Shown piece by piece: positions 24,283 to 33,446 of a DNA stretch of 64,000 nucleotides. The notes beneath the pieces are model-generated. The model did not search any database. It was not told the origin of the DNA and saw nothing but the letters and a program-made list of their open reading frames with translations. The position numbers were made by a program, and so were the translations under genes. Every line of letters starts with the position of its first letter. Within the stretch, counting starts at the first letter, position 1. Location of the stretch: the NCBI RefSeq assembly GCF_044987625.1, contig NZ_JBJDSB010000005.1, forward strand, positions 186,001 to 250,000, in the 5' to 3' direction. The DNA is from Desulfobaculum sp044987625 (GTDB taxonomy: Bacteria > Desulfobacterota > Desulfovibrionia > Desulfovibrionales > Desulfovibrionaceae).

Positions 24283-26430
24283 CTACTTTGTCGCGTCGTC
24301 CTTGAGTTCCTGAATCAACCCCAGCAGGTCCGAGGTCTGCTGCGCAAGCTCGCGCAGGGCCTGGCTGGATTCCTGAATATTTTCGGATGTCTCTGTCGTG
24401 ATGCGGTTAATCTCCTCCATGGACTGACTAATCTCATCACTGGCAGCGGACTGCTCCTCCGCCGCCGTGGCAATGCTTTGAATCTGCCCGGCCGAGGCTT
24501 CCGTCACTTCCACAATAGCCTTGAGCGCCTTACCGGACTGGTTAGCCAAATCCACGGCCTGCTCCAAGTCCTCCGCGGCCTTTTCCATGGAGGTCACGTT
24601 GGCTCCCGCCACTTCCTGAATGGCGCGGATGGAGTCGCCAACTTCCTTGGTGGCGGTCATGGTCTTTTCCGCCAGCTTGCGGACTTCATCCGCCACCACG
24701 GCAAAGCCGCGCCCCGCCTCGCCGGCGCGGGCGGCCTCGATGGCGGCGTTCAGGGCCAACAGGTTCGTCTGGTCCGCAATGTCGTCAATCACCACCATAA
24801 TCTTGCCGATGTCCTGCGCGCGTTCGTCAAGGTGCCCCATGCTCTCGCGCAGTTCCTCGGTTTGCTTTTGCGTTACGGACATGGCCTCGATGGACCGGTC
24901 CACCACCTGCGCGCCCTCAAGGGCCTGATTCTTGGCGTCCATGCCCTGCTCGGCCGCACTGCTGGCGTTTTGGGCCACTTCCAGCACGGTGGCGTTCATC
25001 TCTTCCATGGCCGTGGCCGTGGTGGCGATACGCTCGCGCTGGGTATCCGTGCCCTGCCGGATGGCGTCGGACTGGGCGGATATCTGCTCCGTGGCTGTGG
25101 AGATGCGCTCCACCACGTGCTCCAGCTTGTCCGCCGCCTGCAACATGCCCTCGGCCTTGGCGCGTTCGGCCTGCGCCTTGGCCGCGTTGGCCTCTTCCGT
25201 CGCCTTTTCCGCCTGCACGGTCTTTTCCTGCGCCAGCTTCATCTGGCTTTCAATCTCTGCGATATTCTCGCGCAGCTTGGCGGCCATCAGGTTCACCGCC
25301 CCCTGCATCACCGCGACTTCATCCGTACCGCGCGGATGCAGCTCCACATCAAGGTTGCCTTCGGCAATGCCGTTGACCACGTTCGACGTTTCAACGATGG
25401 GCCGGGCAAGGTACCCGGCGATGACCCACAACACCGCCAAGGCGGCGATCAAACACACAAAGCCGATAAGCGACGAGCTGCGCGCCATGGCATTGGCCTT
25501 GGCATAGATGAGCGACTTGGGCACCGCCACGTTGACGGCCCAGTAGCTGTCGCTGTGACCAAAGGCCATGGGCACCACAAGGTTTAGGTCGCCATCGTCA
25601 AACATATGGTACGGCTTGCCTTCGCGAACCTTCTGCATGAGCGCGTCGGCGTCCTCGGTGATACTGCTGAGCTTTTTGCCCGCCAAATCGGGCTTGCGGC
25701 TCTTAGCGGTAATCATGCCGTTGTTCGCGATAAGCGTCACGTCGGCAGGCTCGCCCAAAATATTCAGGGAGTCCGCAATATCCTGCAAAAAGTCCACACT
25801 CAGGTCCGAGCCGACAACAGCCACGGACCGGCCATTCAGCTTCACCGGAACGGCAAGGCTAACCACCATCACCTGCTTGCCGCCAATCTCATACATGGAT
25901 GGCGGGAGCACGGTCTCCTCTCCGGAATTCAGCGGACCAGCGTACCATGAATTCTGCGAAGGATCTTCGTACGTGTTGCAGGGTTCCAGATGCAGGCCAC
26001 CGACCTTATTCCAGTACGGAACAAAACGGCCCGTGCTGTCGTGCCCTTCATCAGCATTGACGAACTGGTCGTCCATGCCATCCAGGGCGTTTGGTTCCCA
26101 CACGGTCCATACGCCGAGGACGTCGTCATACGCCCCGGCAACGTTGCGGATCATGCCATTAAGCACATCGCGCGAGGGAACAGGCCATGTTTGTTTCACG
26201 CCTTGAAACGACACCGCAAGGTCCCGCGCCGCGCCAATGGCGGCGTCGAACCGCCCCTTGATGCGCAAGGACTCAGTTGTCGCTTGATTGCGCGCCACGG
26301 TCACCGCTGTCTGCAGCGCCCTGTCCCGCGCCGTGTAGGTCATGTAGCCGATGACCACCAGAAACGACGCAACAAGGCAGGTGCCTGCCGCCATTACGAT
26401 CTTGCCTTTGATTGACCCAAAACCGATCAC
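24283..26430 (-). CDS. Methyl-accepting chemotaxis protein with a dCache sensor
   Basis: A 715-residue chemoreceptor of the same plan as its neighbour: helix (about 8-32), periplasmic Cache domain, second helix near 295-320, HAMP, and a signalling domain containing DDIADQTNLLALNAAIEAAR. The start is taken as GTG 26430 (MIGFGSIKGK), with AGGAGG upstream; the frame is open for 35 further codons without a ribosome site. The sensor domain differs clearly from the neighbour, so the ligands probably differ. Confidence 0.92.
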   Translation of the reverse strand: MIGFGSIKGKIVMAAGTCLVASFLVVIGYMTYTARDRALQTAVTVARNQATTESLRIKGRFDAAIGAARDLAVSFQGVKQTWPVPSRDVLNGMIRNVAGAYDDVLGVWTVWEPNALDGMDDQFVNADEGHDSTGRFVPYWNKVGGLHLEPCNTYEDPSQNSWYAGPLNSGEETVLPPSMYEIGGKQVMVVSLAVPVKLNGRSVAVVGSDLSVDFLQDIADSLNILGEPADVTLIANNGMITAKSRKPDLAGKKLSSITEDADALMQKVREGKPYHMFDDGDLNLVVPMAFGHSDSYWAVNVAVPKSLIYAKANAMARSSSLIGFVCLIAALAVLWVIAGYLARPIVETSNVVNGIAEGNLDVELHPRGTDEVAVMQGAVNLMAAKLRENIAEIESQMKLAQEKTVQAEKATEEANAAKAQAERAKAEGMLQAADKLEHVVERISTATEQISAQSDAIRQGTDTQRERIATTATAMEEMNATVLEVAQNASSAAEQGMDAKNQALEGAQVVDRSIEAMSVTQKQTEELRESMGHLDERAQDIGKIMVVIDDIADQTNLLALNAAIEAARAGEAGRGFAVVADEVRKLAEKTMTATKEVGDSIRAIQEVAGANVTSMEKAAEDLEQAVDLANQSGKALKAIVEVTEASAGQIQSIATAAEEQSAASDEISQSMEEINRITTETSENIQESSQALRELAQQTSDLLGLIQELKDDATK

Positions 26431-26630
26431 GTTCGCCTCCTCGTTCCGATCCGCGCATGGCGGGCAGGCTGTCCACTCGTTCCGGCCCCATCCCAGCAGG
26501 TGCCTTTCACCCGTGCCGGAGCACGCGGGTGTCAAAGGCCCTCATCTTTTCCGTACATTTTGCCACCTTAATGGCAACGGGCCGACGTTTCCGGCACACC
26601 GGAAAATCCACCCAGCCCCGATATTAGCAC

Positions 26631-26659
26631 AAAAAAAAGGACACCCCTAGGGTGTCCTT
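26631..26659 (-). terminator. Rho-independent terminator of the psp operon
   Basis: Stem GGACACCC/GGGTGTCC with a 3-base loop, followed on the minus strand by an eight-T run. Confidence 0.88.
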
Positions 26660-26683
26660 CGTTCTCTGCTGCACTTTGGCGCA

Positions 26684-27157
26684 CTATTTTTCGCGCATGC
26701 GCCGTTCCCACTGATAGTCCGACGAGGTCACATAGTCCTCCGCACGCCTAAGGCGGCGCTCCAACCTGTCGAACTGCTCCTTCAGCCTATGCAGGGCAAG
26801 GGAGCGCGAACGGGAGTAGGAGTCGTAAAACTCGCGCTCCGTCGGTGAATTCACAGGGACCACAGGCTCCATACGCATCACCAGCGCCGCAAGGAAGTAC
26901 AGAAAAACTCCGGGCCACAAGCCCGTAAACAGCACCGTCAGCACCGTGAAGAACCGCAGCCAAAAGACCGAAATATCAAAGTAATTCGCCACGCCCTGGC
27001 ACACGCCAAGAAAGATGCCCCGCCGCGAGCGGTACAGTCCCCGGACCTCACGCCGTGGGCGCTCGCGCCAGCCATCCCATCCGCGCCCGGCGGAGCGGGC
27101 ACCAGGGCCGCCGCCGCGGCCGCGACCTTGGCCGTTCTTATGCATTCTTGCGCGCAT
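26684..27157 (-). CDS. pspC: Phage shock protein C-like membrane protein
   Basis: A 157-residue protein. The first 40 residues are Gly/Arg-rich. The PspC domain follows: LYRSRRGIFLGVCQGVANYF, then a membrane segment (VLTVLFTGLWPGVFLYFLAALVM). The C-terminal half is a charged helix (LHRLKEQFDRLERRLRRAEDYV). PspC works with PspB to sense inner-membrane stress and relieve PspA inhibition of PspF. It overlaps pspB by 20 bases; AGGGGA lies six bases before ATG 27157. It is last in pspABC. Confidence 0.85.
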   Translation of the reverse strand: MRARMHKNGQGRGRGGGPGARSAGRGWDGWRERPRREVRGLYRSRRGIFLGVCQGVANYFDISVFWLRFFTVLTVLFTGLWPGVFLYFLAALVMRMEPVVPVNSPTEREFYDSYSRSRSLALHRLKEQFDRLERRLRRAEDYVTSSDYQWERRMREK

Positions 27158-27392
27158 CGCGGTTCCCCTTACTTTGCCCCTCCTGCTCGTAGAGGAGGGT
27201 TTCCAGTACGTCCATGCGTTCCTCCAGCCGGTTGAGGCTGGCGAACATTTCCTGAATCATCCGCGTTTCGTCCACCTGCTCCTGCGGCTCACTGCGCGAA
27301 AACGCCCCGTGGAACAATTTGCCAAGGATGAAGATGATGACCAGCACCACCACAAGGGGCAAGAGGATGATCCAGAATCCGATATGATGCAT
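27138..27392 (-). CDS. pspB: Phage shock protein B
   Basis: This 84-residue protein has one N-terminal membrane helix (FWIILLPLVVVLVIIFILG) followed by a cytoplasmic coiled coil (QEMFASLNRLEERMDVLETLL), the standard PspB structure. It lies between pspA and pspC and completes the membrane-stress sensor. Confidence 0.85.
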   Translation of the reverse strand: MHHIGFWIILLPLVVVLVIIFILGKLFHGAFSRSEPQEQVDETRMIQEMFASLNRLEERMDVLETLLYEQEGQSKGNRDARKNA

Positions 27393-27398
27393 TGGCGT

Positions 27399-28112
27399 CT
27401 ATTCCTTTTCTCCCGCACCGCTCGGGCCGGGCTGTTCGTCAGTGTCCGTGCCGGACGGATGTGCGGCCTGTTTCAGCCGGGCCAATTCCGCCTCGATGCT
27501 ATCGTCTTTTTCCCAAACTGCAAACTCGTCCTCAAGGGATACCTGAGCCTTGGGAATGGACAGCTCGGCTTCGGCTTCCAGCCTGTCAATGCGGCTCTCG
27601 AACTTGTCAAAGCGGACCATGGTGTCCTGCTTATTGGCGCGGTCCAGCGTATGCCCCGTGCGCTTGCGCTCCGTGGCGCGCTGGTGGCGCTGCACCAGCA
27701 GGCGCTGCTTTTCGCGCGCGGCGGTCAGCTTGTCCTCCAAGCGGGAAATATCCTCGCGCGACTGGGCAACCATGGTCTCAAGGTGCGCGGCCTCATCCTC
27801 CAGCGAATCAAGGCGGCCCTGCCACAGGTTCTTTTCCTTCAAGGCCTCGCGGGCGAGGTCGTCGCGTCCCTTTTCCACGGCCATGGTGGCGCGCTGGGTC
27901 CACTTCTCCACAACGGCGCGCACTTCATCAAGCTCGCGCTGCAGCGTTGTGCGGTCCGCCATGGTCTTGGCGCACGACGACTTCAGCTCCACCAGCGTCT
28001 CCTCCATCTCCTGCACCATCAGGCGGATGAGCTTTTCCGGGTCCTCGGCGCGGTCCAGAAGCGAATTGAGATTGGAACTGACGATATCTTTAAATCTGCT
28101 GAATACACCCAT
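27399..28112 (-). CDS. pspA: Phage shock protein A
   Basis: A 237-residue PspA/IM30 protein that is almost wholly coiled coil: MGVFSRFKDIVSSNLNSLL amphipathic start, then long helices rich in Glu and Arg. PspA binds damaged inner membrane and, when unstressed, inhibits PspF. The C-terminus has a short polar tail beyond the usual length. Start 28112 has AGGAGG upstream. A sigma54 promoter 43 bases upstream drives the pspABC unit. Confidence 0.9.
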   Translation of the reverse strand: MGVFSRFKDIVSSNLNSLLDRAEDPEKLIRLMVQEMEETLVELKSSCAKTMADRTTLQRELDEVRAVVEKWTQRATMAVEKGRDDLAREALKEKNLWQGRLDSLEDEAAHLETMVAQSREDISRLEDKLTAAREKQRLLVQRHQRATERKRTGHTLDRANKQDTMVRFDKFESRIDRLEAEAELSIPKAQVSLEDEFAVWEKDDSIEAELARLKQAAHPSGTDTDEQPGPSGAGEKE

Positions 28113-28154
28113 GGTGTCCTCCTGTTGTGGCTTACAGTCTTGTTGCCCACCATA

Positions 28155-28171
28155 AAGCATTGGTCGTGCCA
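28155..28171 (-). promoter_or_regulatory. Sigma54 promoter of pspABC
   Basis: Read on the minus strand: TGGCAC, five bases, then ATGCTT. The invariant GG and GC are exactly ten bases apart. Position and the divergent pspF gene fit PspF-dependent control. Confidence 0.75.
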
Positions 28172-28248
28172 ATCACCACACAATCCTGCAAACACCTGCA
28201 AAAACTCACTTTTCACCCTCTTGCATCCCCGCGCAATGTGCGGCACAA

Positions 28249-28287
28249 TTGTGCAGATTTTATCTAATCGCACCATAATCTGCACAA
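28249..28287. promoter_or_regulatory. 11-bp perfect inverted repeat before pspF
   Basis: Arms TTGTGCAGATT (28249-28259) and AATCTGCACAA (28277-28287) flank 17 bases, ending 11 bases before the pspF start codon. It could be an operator, an autoregulatory PspF site or a leader hairpin that limits translation. Confidence 0.5.
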
Positions 28288-28298
28288 AAGGACCACAT

Positions 28299-29315
28299 AT
28301 GGCGGCCACAGCGTCCCTTGAAATCATCGGGCAGTCCGACAGCTTTCTCGCCTTCATGGAGCAGCTTTCCCGCGCCGCGGCCGTGGACCGTCCTGTGCTC
28401 GTCGTGGGTGAGCGCGGCACAGGCAAAGAACTCGCCGCGCGGCGGCTGCATTACCTCTCCCAGCGCTGGGAGGGGCCTTTTGCCACACTCAACTGCGCCG
28501 CCCTTGCGCCGTCGCTTTTGGAGTCCGAACTGTTCGGGCACGAGGCCGGAGCCTTTACCGGCGCCGCCGGACGGCGCATGGGACGCTTCGAGGCCGCAGA
28601 CTCCGGCACCCTCTTCCTTGACGAAATCGGCAACATGCCCCTCACCGTGCAGGAAAAGATTCTCCGCGTCGTCGAGTACGGGCAATTCGACCGCGTCGGC
28701 GGTACCGCGCCCGTGTCCGTGGACGTGCGCATCATCGGCGCAACCAACGTGGACCTGCCCACGCACGCCGCAGACGGCAAGTTCAAGCACGACCTCCTCG
28801 ACCGACTCAGCTTCGAGGTGCTCACCATCCCGCCCCTGCGCGCGCGAAAGGACGATATTCCCGTCCTTGCCCAGCACTTCGCCCGGCGTATGGCTATTGA
28901 ACTGCACACCGCACAGCCCGCCTTCACCACCGAAGCCATGGACGCCCTGCTCGCCCACCACTGGCCCGGAAACGTCCGCGAACTCAAAAACGCCGTGGAA
29001 CGCGCCGTCTACCGCGCCGACAACGGCGTCATCCCCGGCATCACCCTCGACCCCTTCGCCTCGCCCTACAGGCCAAAGCCCCGCGCCGACGCCGCACCGC
29101 CACAAGCCCCAGTTCCCGACAACGTGCCAACACCCGGCCCCGCCACAACGCCAGACACCCTCCCCCTCAAAGAGGCCGTCCGGCACCTCGAACGCACACG
29201 CCTGCAAACAGCCCTCGCCCAATCCGCCCACAACCAACGCCGCGCCGCCGCAGCCCTTGGCCTGACCTATAACCAGTTCCGAAACCTCTACAGGAAATAT
29301 AAGGACGAAATGTGA
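28299..29315 (+). CDS. pspF: Sigma54 activator PspF
   Basis: A 338-residue enhancer-binding protein. It consists of an AAA+ domain from the N-terminus, with Walker A GERGTGKE, the sigma54-contact loop GAFTGA, FLDEIGNM (Walker B) and RLSFEVLTIPPLR, a Pro-rich linker (about 255-290), and a FIS-type helix-turn-helix at the end (QRRAAAALGLTYNQFRNLYR). It lacks a regulatory receiver, as PspF does, since PspA controls it. AAAAGGA precedes the ATG. It is divergent from pspABC and is followed by two double-hairpin repeats. Confidence 0.92.
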   Translation: MAATASLEIIGQSDSFLAFMEQLSRAAAVDRPVLVVGERGTGKELAARRLHYLSQRWEGPFATLNCAALAPSLLESELFGHEAGAFTGAAGRRMGRFEAADSGTLFLDEIGNMPLTVQEKILRVVEYGQFDRVGGTAPVSVDVRIIGATNVDLPTHAADGKFKHDLLDRLSFEVLTIPPLRARKDDIPVLAQHFARRMAIELHTAQPAFTTEAMDALLAHHWPGNVRELKNAVERAVYRADNGVIPGITLDPFASPYRPKPRADAAPPQAPVPDNVPTPGPATTPDTLPLKEAVRHLERTRLQTALAQSAHNQRRAAAALGLTYNQFRNLYRKYKDEM

Positions 29316-29338
29316 AGGGTGGGCCGAAGACAAAGCAT

Positions 29339-29475
29339 GCCTCCGGCGACTTTAGCGCTTTGCCCGTTCGGCCTGAAAGGACGAAGGGCTTAGGGATAAA
29401 GATAGCAGAGCTGGTTAAGGAAATAATTTCCTTAACAATCCTTAGAATTTTCTGGGCGGAAGCCGCCCAGAAAAT
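29339..29475 (+). repeat. Double-hairpin intergenic repeat, copy 2
   Basis: The GCCTCCGGCG box (29339-29348) is separated by 65 extra bases from hairpin A (29414-29436). A 10-nt spacer and hairpin B (29447-29475) follow. Stem lengths, the AAG loop of hairpin B and spacer length equal those of copy 1. The extra bases look like an insertion into the element. Confidence 0.75.
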
Positions 29476-29683
29476 AAGAGTTGATGGTGGAACAAAGACA
29501 GTGCCGATCTTCTTTGACGTACAGGTTTGACGATGCACGAATTCAGCGTCCTCGTTTCACCGTGTCAGCCGTCAAGGCCCCCCAACCCTCTCATATGCCA
29601 ACATCCAATCTCTGCGTAGCCCCCAATTTACGCCAAACGACCTCTCACCCCATCCCCCCACAGCGCCCAAACACTACCCCCCT
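29476..29683. other. Intergenic region with no gene seen
   Basis: This AT-richer stretch lies between two repeat copies in opposite orientation. Frames here are short and lack ribosome sites. Confidence 0.4.
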
Positions 29684-29756
29684 CTTTTCAGGGCGGCTTC
29701 CGCCCTGAAAAGCCTGAGGATTCTCAAGGAAATCATTTCCTTGAGCCGCCGGAGGC
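29684..29756 (-). repeat. Double-hairpin intergenic repeat, copy 3
   Basis: The copy is on the opposite strand. Hairpin B is at 29684-29712, the 10-nt spacer at 29713-29722, hairpin A at 29723-29745 and the CCGCCGGAGGC box at 29746-29756. All sizes equal copy 1, and changed stem bases are matched by changes on the partner arm. Confidence 0.75.
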
Positions 29757-29778
29757 CCCAAAACGACAAACAAAAAAC

Positions 29779-29810
29779 GCAAAAAGCCCCCGCCATAACG
29801 ACGGGGGCTT
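29779..29810 (-). terminator. Rho-independent terminator of lrp-putA
   Basis: Stem AAGCCCCCG/CGGGGGCTT with a 9-base loop, T run on the minus strand. Confidence 0.85.
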
Positions 29811-29869
29811 GCTGTCCTGTACCACCACAACCACGCGGCGCATGGGGACGCGGTTGGCTGCGCGATGCG

Positions 29870-32800
29870 CTAAATCCAATCGTCGTCGTCTTCGATGGGC
29901 GCGAAGCCTCGGCGCATGGTGTTTTCTGTGACGGTGTAGGGGTCCATGAACTGCACGAGGTAGTCGGGGCCACCGGCTTTGGAGCCGATGCCGGACATGT
30001 TGAAACCGCCGAAGGGCTGGCGCTCGACGAGGGAGCCGGTGCAGTTGCGGTTGAGATAGAGGTTCCCGACGGCGAATTCGCGCCGAGCTTTTTCGAGATG
30101 CTCGGGGCTGCGGCTAAAGAGTGCGCCAGTGAGGGCGAACTTGGTGGAGTTGGCCCACTCGATGGCTTGGTCGAAGTCCTTGGCCTTCATGACGGCGAGC
30201 ACAGGGCCGAAGACCTCTTCCTGCGCAATGCGATGTTCTGGTGTGATGCCGTCCACGATAGTGAGGGGCACGTAGCAGCCCTCGTCCACGCTGGTGCCGG
30301 ATTCGCCTTTTTCGGAGGGCATGCGGGAGAGCAAAACGTTGCCTTCCTGCCGCGCGAGTTCGATGTACTCCAGAATGGACTGCTGGGCGGCCTTGTCCAC
30401 GACGGGCCCCATACTGCACGCGGGGTCTTCGGCGGAACCGAGCTTGAGGGAGCGCGCGGCCTCGACGAGACGCTGCACGAAACGGTCGTAGATGGGTTCC
30501 AACACGATGACGCGGGAACAAGCCGAGCACTTCTGCCCCTGAAAGCCAAAGGCGGAGTAGATGACGTGGGAGACGGCCTCGTCCAGTTCGGCGTCGTCGT
30601 CGATGATGCAGGCATTCTTGCCGCCCATCTCGGCGATGACCTTCTTGCACTGAATCTGGCCGGGGGCGGGCTTGGCGGCGTGCTGCATGATATGCAGACC
30701 AACCTCCATGGAACCGGTAAAGGCAATCATGCCGATGTCGGGATGCCCGACGAGATGGTCGCCCATGACGGAACTGCGGCCCGGCACGTAGTTGAAAACA
30801 CCGGCGGGGATGCCTGCTTCCTTGTAAATGTCCACAAGGCCGTGCCCGATGACGGACGACAGGCCCGAGGGCTTGTAGAGCACGCAGTTGCCGGTGACGA
30901 TGGCGGCGGAGGTCATGCCGACGGAAATGGCGAGGGGGAAGTTCCACGGCGCGATGACGGCGGCAATGCCCTTGGGCCGGTACTGATAATGGTTCACCTC
31001 GCCGGGGGCGCGTCCTACGCGGCGGGGCTGGCCAAGGCGCAGCATCTCGCGGGCGTAGTATTCGAGGAAATCGATGGCCTCGGTGACGTCGCCGTAGGCT
31101 TGATCCCACTGTTTGCCCACCTCAAGGACCTGGAGTGCGGAGAGGTCGAAAATGCGCTGGCGGGCGATTTGCGCGGCCTTGAAAAGATACTCCGCGCGCT
31201 CCTCGGGGGCCTTGGCGCGCCATGCGGGCAGGGCGTCCTTGGCGGCGGCGATGGCGCGGTCCACTTCGGCTGTCCCAGCCTGACAGACGTGACCGATGAT
31301 TTCCGAGGTCTTGGCGGGGTTGTAGGAGTCGAGGGTTTCGCTTGTCTCGACGTCCTCGCCGCCAATGTAGAGCGGATAGGTCTGCCCGAGGTTCTCGCGG
31401 ATGCGGGCCGTAGCGGCGGGGAACGCCTCGCGCGAGCCGGGGATGGTGAAATCGACGTTGGCTTCGTTGGCGAAGCGGTCGCCGTCGTCACAGGCGGGTC
31501 GCGCGGCGCAGGTTTCACGCTCGCGCTTGGCCGTGACTTCGGGGTCTTCCAGCAGCCGCTCCATCTGCGCGCCATTGGCAAAGCTCTGGCGCAGGAAGGA
31601 GTCGTTGGAGGTATTTTCCAGCAGACGGCGGACAAGATAGGCCATGCCGGGGATAAGTTCGCCGTAGGGGCAATAGAGGCGCACACGCCCGGCCACGGCA
31701 AGCAGGCCCTTTCGCACGGGTTCGGCCATGCCGTAGAGCACCTGAAATTCGTACCTGTCGTCGGCTACGCCGAGTTCCTTGGCGGTTTCCATAACGGCGG
31801 CGATGGTGCGCACGTTGTGCGAGGCACAGGCAAGGCGGCAGATGTCGCTGTTTTCAAGCACGGTGCGGGCGTTGCGCTCGTAGGCGGCGTCGGAGTCGGC
31901 CTTGATGGTGTAGACCGGCACCTCCCAGCCCTGCTGCTTGGCGCGGACGGTCTCGTAGTCCCAGTACGCGCCCTTGACCAGCCGCAGCGTGATGGGCAGC
32001 TTTTCGGTGCGCGCCCAGGCGACCATACCCGTCACATCGTCGTCGGTGCACTTGAGGTAGGTCTGCAGTACGAGGGCGAGGTGCGGATAATCGCGGAATT
32101 CCTCGCTGCTGCGCAGGCGTTTGTACACCTCGATGGTGATGTCCTTGTAGTCGAGGGATTCCATGTCGATGCACATGGCCCCGCCCATCTCTACCACGCG
32201 GCGGTAGACGGGGATAAGACGGCGCAGAATGCCGTTGACCGTACCCTCAAAATCGCGCGGCTTGGACTGGGAATAAAATGCGGTGAGTTTCACGGAGAGG
32301 TTGATGATAGGCTCGCCGCCCCAGTCCAGATCGCCGGACGCGTCACCAAGGGGGGTGAACTTCTTGCGCACCTCGGCAAGGCTCTCCAGCAGGTCCAGAT
32401 GCTCCTGCATGCGGGCTTCGGATTCGGCCTCGCTGACGGTGGCTTCACCAAGGATGTCGATGGTGAAGGCGAAGCCGTCCTTGCGCAGTTTGTGCAGGTT
32501 TTTGACGGCTTCTTTGGCGTCCTGCCCGATGATGAACTGCCGCCCCATTCTCTCAATGTTCTTGGAGATGGCCTTGGCCATGAAGTTGCCGCCCAGCTTG
32601 CCCACGACGCCGGCGCCCTTGAGCCCCAGCTTCATGACCGGAGGCATGTCGCCGGACTCGGTGGCGAAGTACTCATGGATGTGCCGGTTCAGCGACTCGC
32701 TGGTGTGCAGGCAGGGCAATACGTCTACGAACCGGAACAGACTGACCTTGAAGTCCTCGTCCTTCATGCTCCAGTCCATGACCTTGCCGGTCCACCATCC

Positions 32801-32893
32801 CTTATTGAAGATGGACGGCGCCTCGCCGCTGATGGCCTCGAAGAACTCCTTGCCTCGTTCGATGATTTTCCGTTCCAGTTCAGGCGTACTCAT
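29870..32893 (-). CDS. putA: Bifunctional proline dehydrogenase/glutamate semialdehyde dehydrogenase
   Basis: A 1007-residue enzyme that oxidises proline to glutamate in two steps. The N-terminal proline dehydrogenase barrel (about 90-460) has RLVKGAYWD (304-312), YCPYGEL (407-413) and YLVRRLLEN, which bind FAD and substrate. The C-terminal aldehyde dehydrogenase (about 500-990) has APWNFPL, E755 and the catalytic C789 in GQKCSA. There is no N-terminal ribbon-helix-helix DNA-binding domain and no long C-terminal extension, so it is the non-regulatory short type. Expression is probably governed by the Lrp-type gene 36 bases upstream in the same operon. AAGGAG precedes the ATG. Confidence 0.93.
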   Translation of the reverse strand: MSTPELERKIIERGKEFFEAISGEAPSIFNKGWWTGKVMDWSMKDEDFKVSLFRFVDVLPCLHTSESLNRHIHEYFATESGDMPPVMKLGLKGAGVVGKLGGNFMAKAISKNIERMGRQFIIGQDAKEAVKNLHKLRKDGFAFTIDILGEATVSEAESEARMQEHLDLLESLAEVRKKFTPLGDASGDLDWGGEPIINLSVKLTAFYSQSKPRDFEGTVNGILRRLIPVYRRVVEMGGAMCIDMESLDYKDITIEVYKRLRSSEEFRDYPHLALVLQTYLKCTDDDVTGMVAWARTEKLPITLRLVKGAYWDYETVRAKQQGWEVPVYTIKADSDAAYERNARTVLENSDICRLACASHNVRTIAAVMETAKELGVADDRYEFQVLYGMAEPVRKGLLAVAGRVRLYCPYGELIPGMAYLVRRLLENTSNDSFLRQSFANGAQMERLLEDPEVTAKRERETCAARPACDDGDRFANEANVDFTIPGSREAFPAATARIRENLGQTYPLYIGGEDVETSETLDSYNPAKTSEIIGHVCQAGTAEVDRAIAAAKDALPAWRAKAPEERAEYLFKAAQIARQRIFDLSALQVLEVGKQWDQAYGDVTEAIDFLEYYAREMLRLGQPRRVGRAPGEVNHYQYRPKGIAAVIAPWNFPLAISVGMTSAAIVTGNCVLYKPSGLSSVIGHGLVDIYKEAGIPAGVFNYVPGRSSVMGDHLVGHPDIGMIAFTGSMEVGLHIMQHAAKPAPGQIQCKKVIAEMGGKNACIIDDDAELDEAVSHVIYSAFGFQGQKCSACSRVIVLEPIYDRFVQRLVEAARSLKLGSAEDPACSMGPVVDKAAQQSILEYIELARQEGNVLLSRMPSEKGESGTSVDEGCYVPLTIVDGITPEHRIAQEEVFGPVLAVMKAKDFDQAIEWANSTKFALTGALFSRSPEHLEKARREFAVGNLYLNRNCTGSLVERQPFGGFNMSGIGSKAGGPDYLVQFMDPYTVTENTMRRGFAPIEDDDDWI

Positions 32894-32929
32894 CCGTGGC
32901 GCTCCTTGAGAGAAAGGTTGTGCGAGCTC

Positions 32930-33409
32930 CTATATGTCTTCGGGGGAACCGCCAAGGGGCAGTTCCAGAGTCTCCTTGACTGTGGTCAGTACGATGGTGG
33001 AGCGCGTATCGCGCACGGTGTCCACCTGGCCGATGCGGCGCAGCAACTGCCCAAGGGCGGCGGTATCCGCGACGCGCACCTTCAAGAGATAGCAATCGTG
33101 CCCGGCGGTATGGTGCACCTCCAGCACTTCAGGAATCTTTGCCAGCTCCTCACCCGCGCGGGTGGAGCCGACGCCCTCCTCGGAGCGGACAAAGGTGAAC
33201 GCGGTAAGCCCCTGCCCGATGGCCTTGGGGTCCACGCGGGCCTCATAGCCCTGCACCACGCCGCTGGTCTCCAGCTTGCGGATGCGCTCCAGCACGGCGG
33301 AGGGTGCCATACCGATTTGCCGCGCTATTTCTGCGTTGCGAACGCGGGCGTTCTGTTGCAACGCGTTGATTATCTTAATGTCTACATCGTCGAGTTTCTT
33401 TTTTGCCAT
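32930..33409 (-). CDS. Lrp/AsnC-family transcriptional regulator
   Basis: A 159-residue regulator. It has an N-terminal helix-turn-helix (LDDVDIKIINALQQNARVRN through GMAPSAVLERIRKLE) and a C-terminal RAM domain that binds amino acids and forms octamers (EVHHTAGHDCYLLKVRV). It is the first gene of the leftward putA operon and is likely to sense proline or a related amino acid. Start 33409 (MAKKKLDD) matches family length; its ribosome site is weak. Confidence 0.88.
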   Translation of the reverse strand: MAKKKLDDVDIKIINALQQNARVRNAEIARQIGMAPSAVLERIRKLETSGVVQGYEARVDPKAIGQGLTAFTFVRSEEGVGSTRAGEELAKIPEVLEVHHTAGHDCYLLKVRVADTAALGQLLRRIGQVDTVRDTRSTIVLTTVKETLELPLGGSPEDI

Positions 33410-33446
33410 GATGTGCAGAATGAAATTCGATTCACAGCTATGTGTC

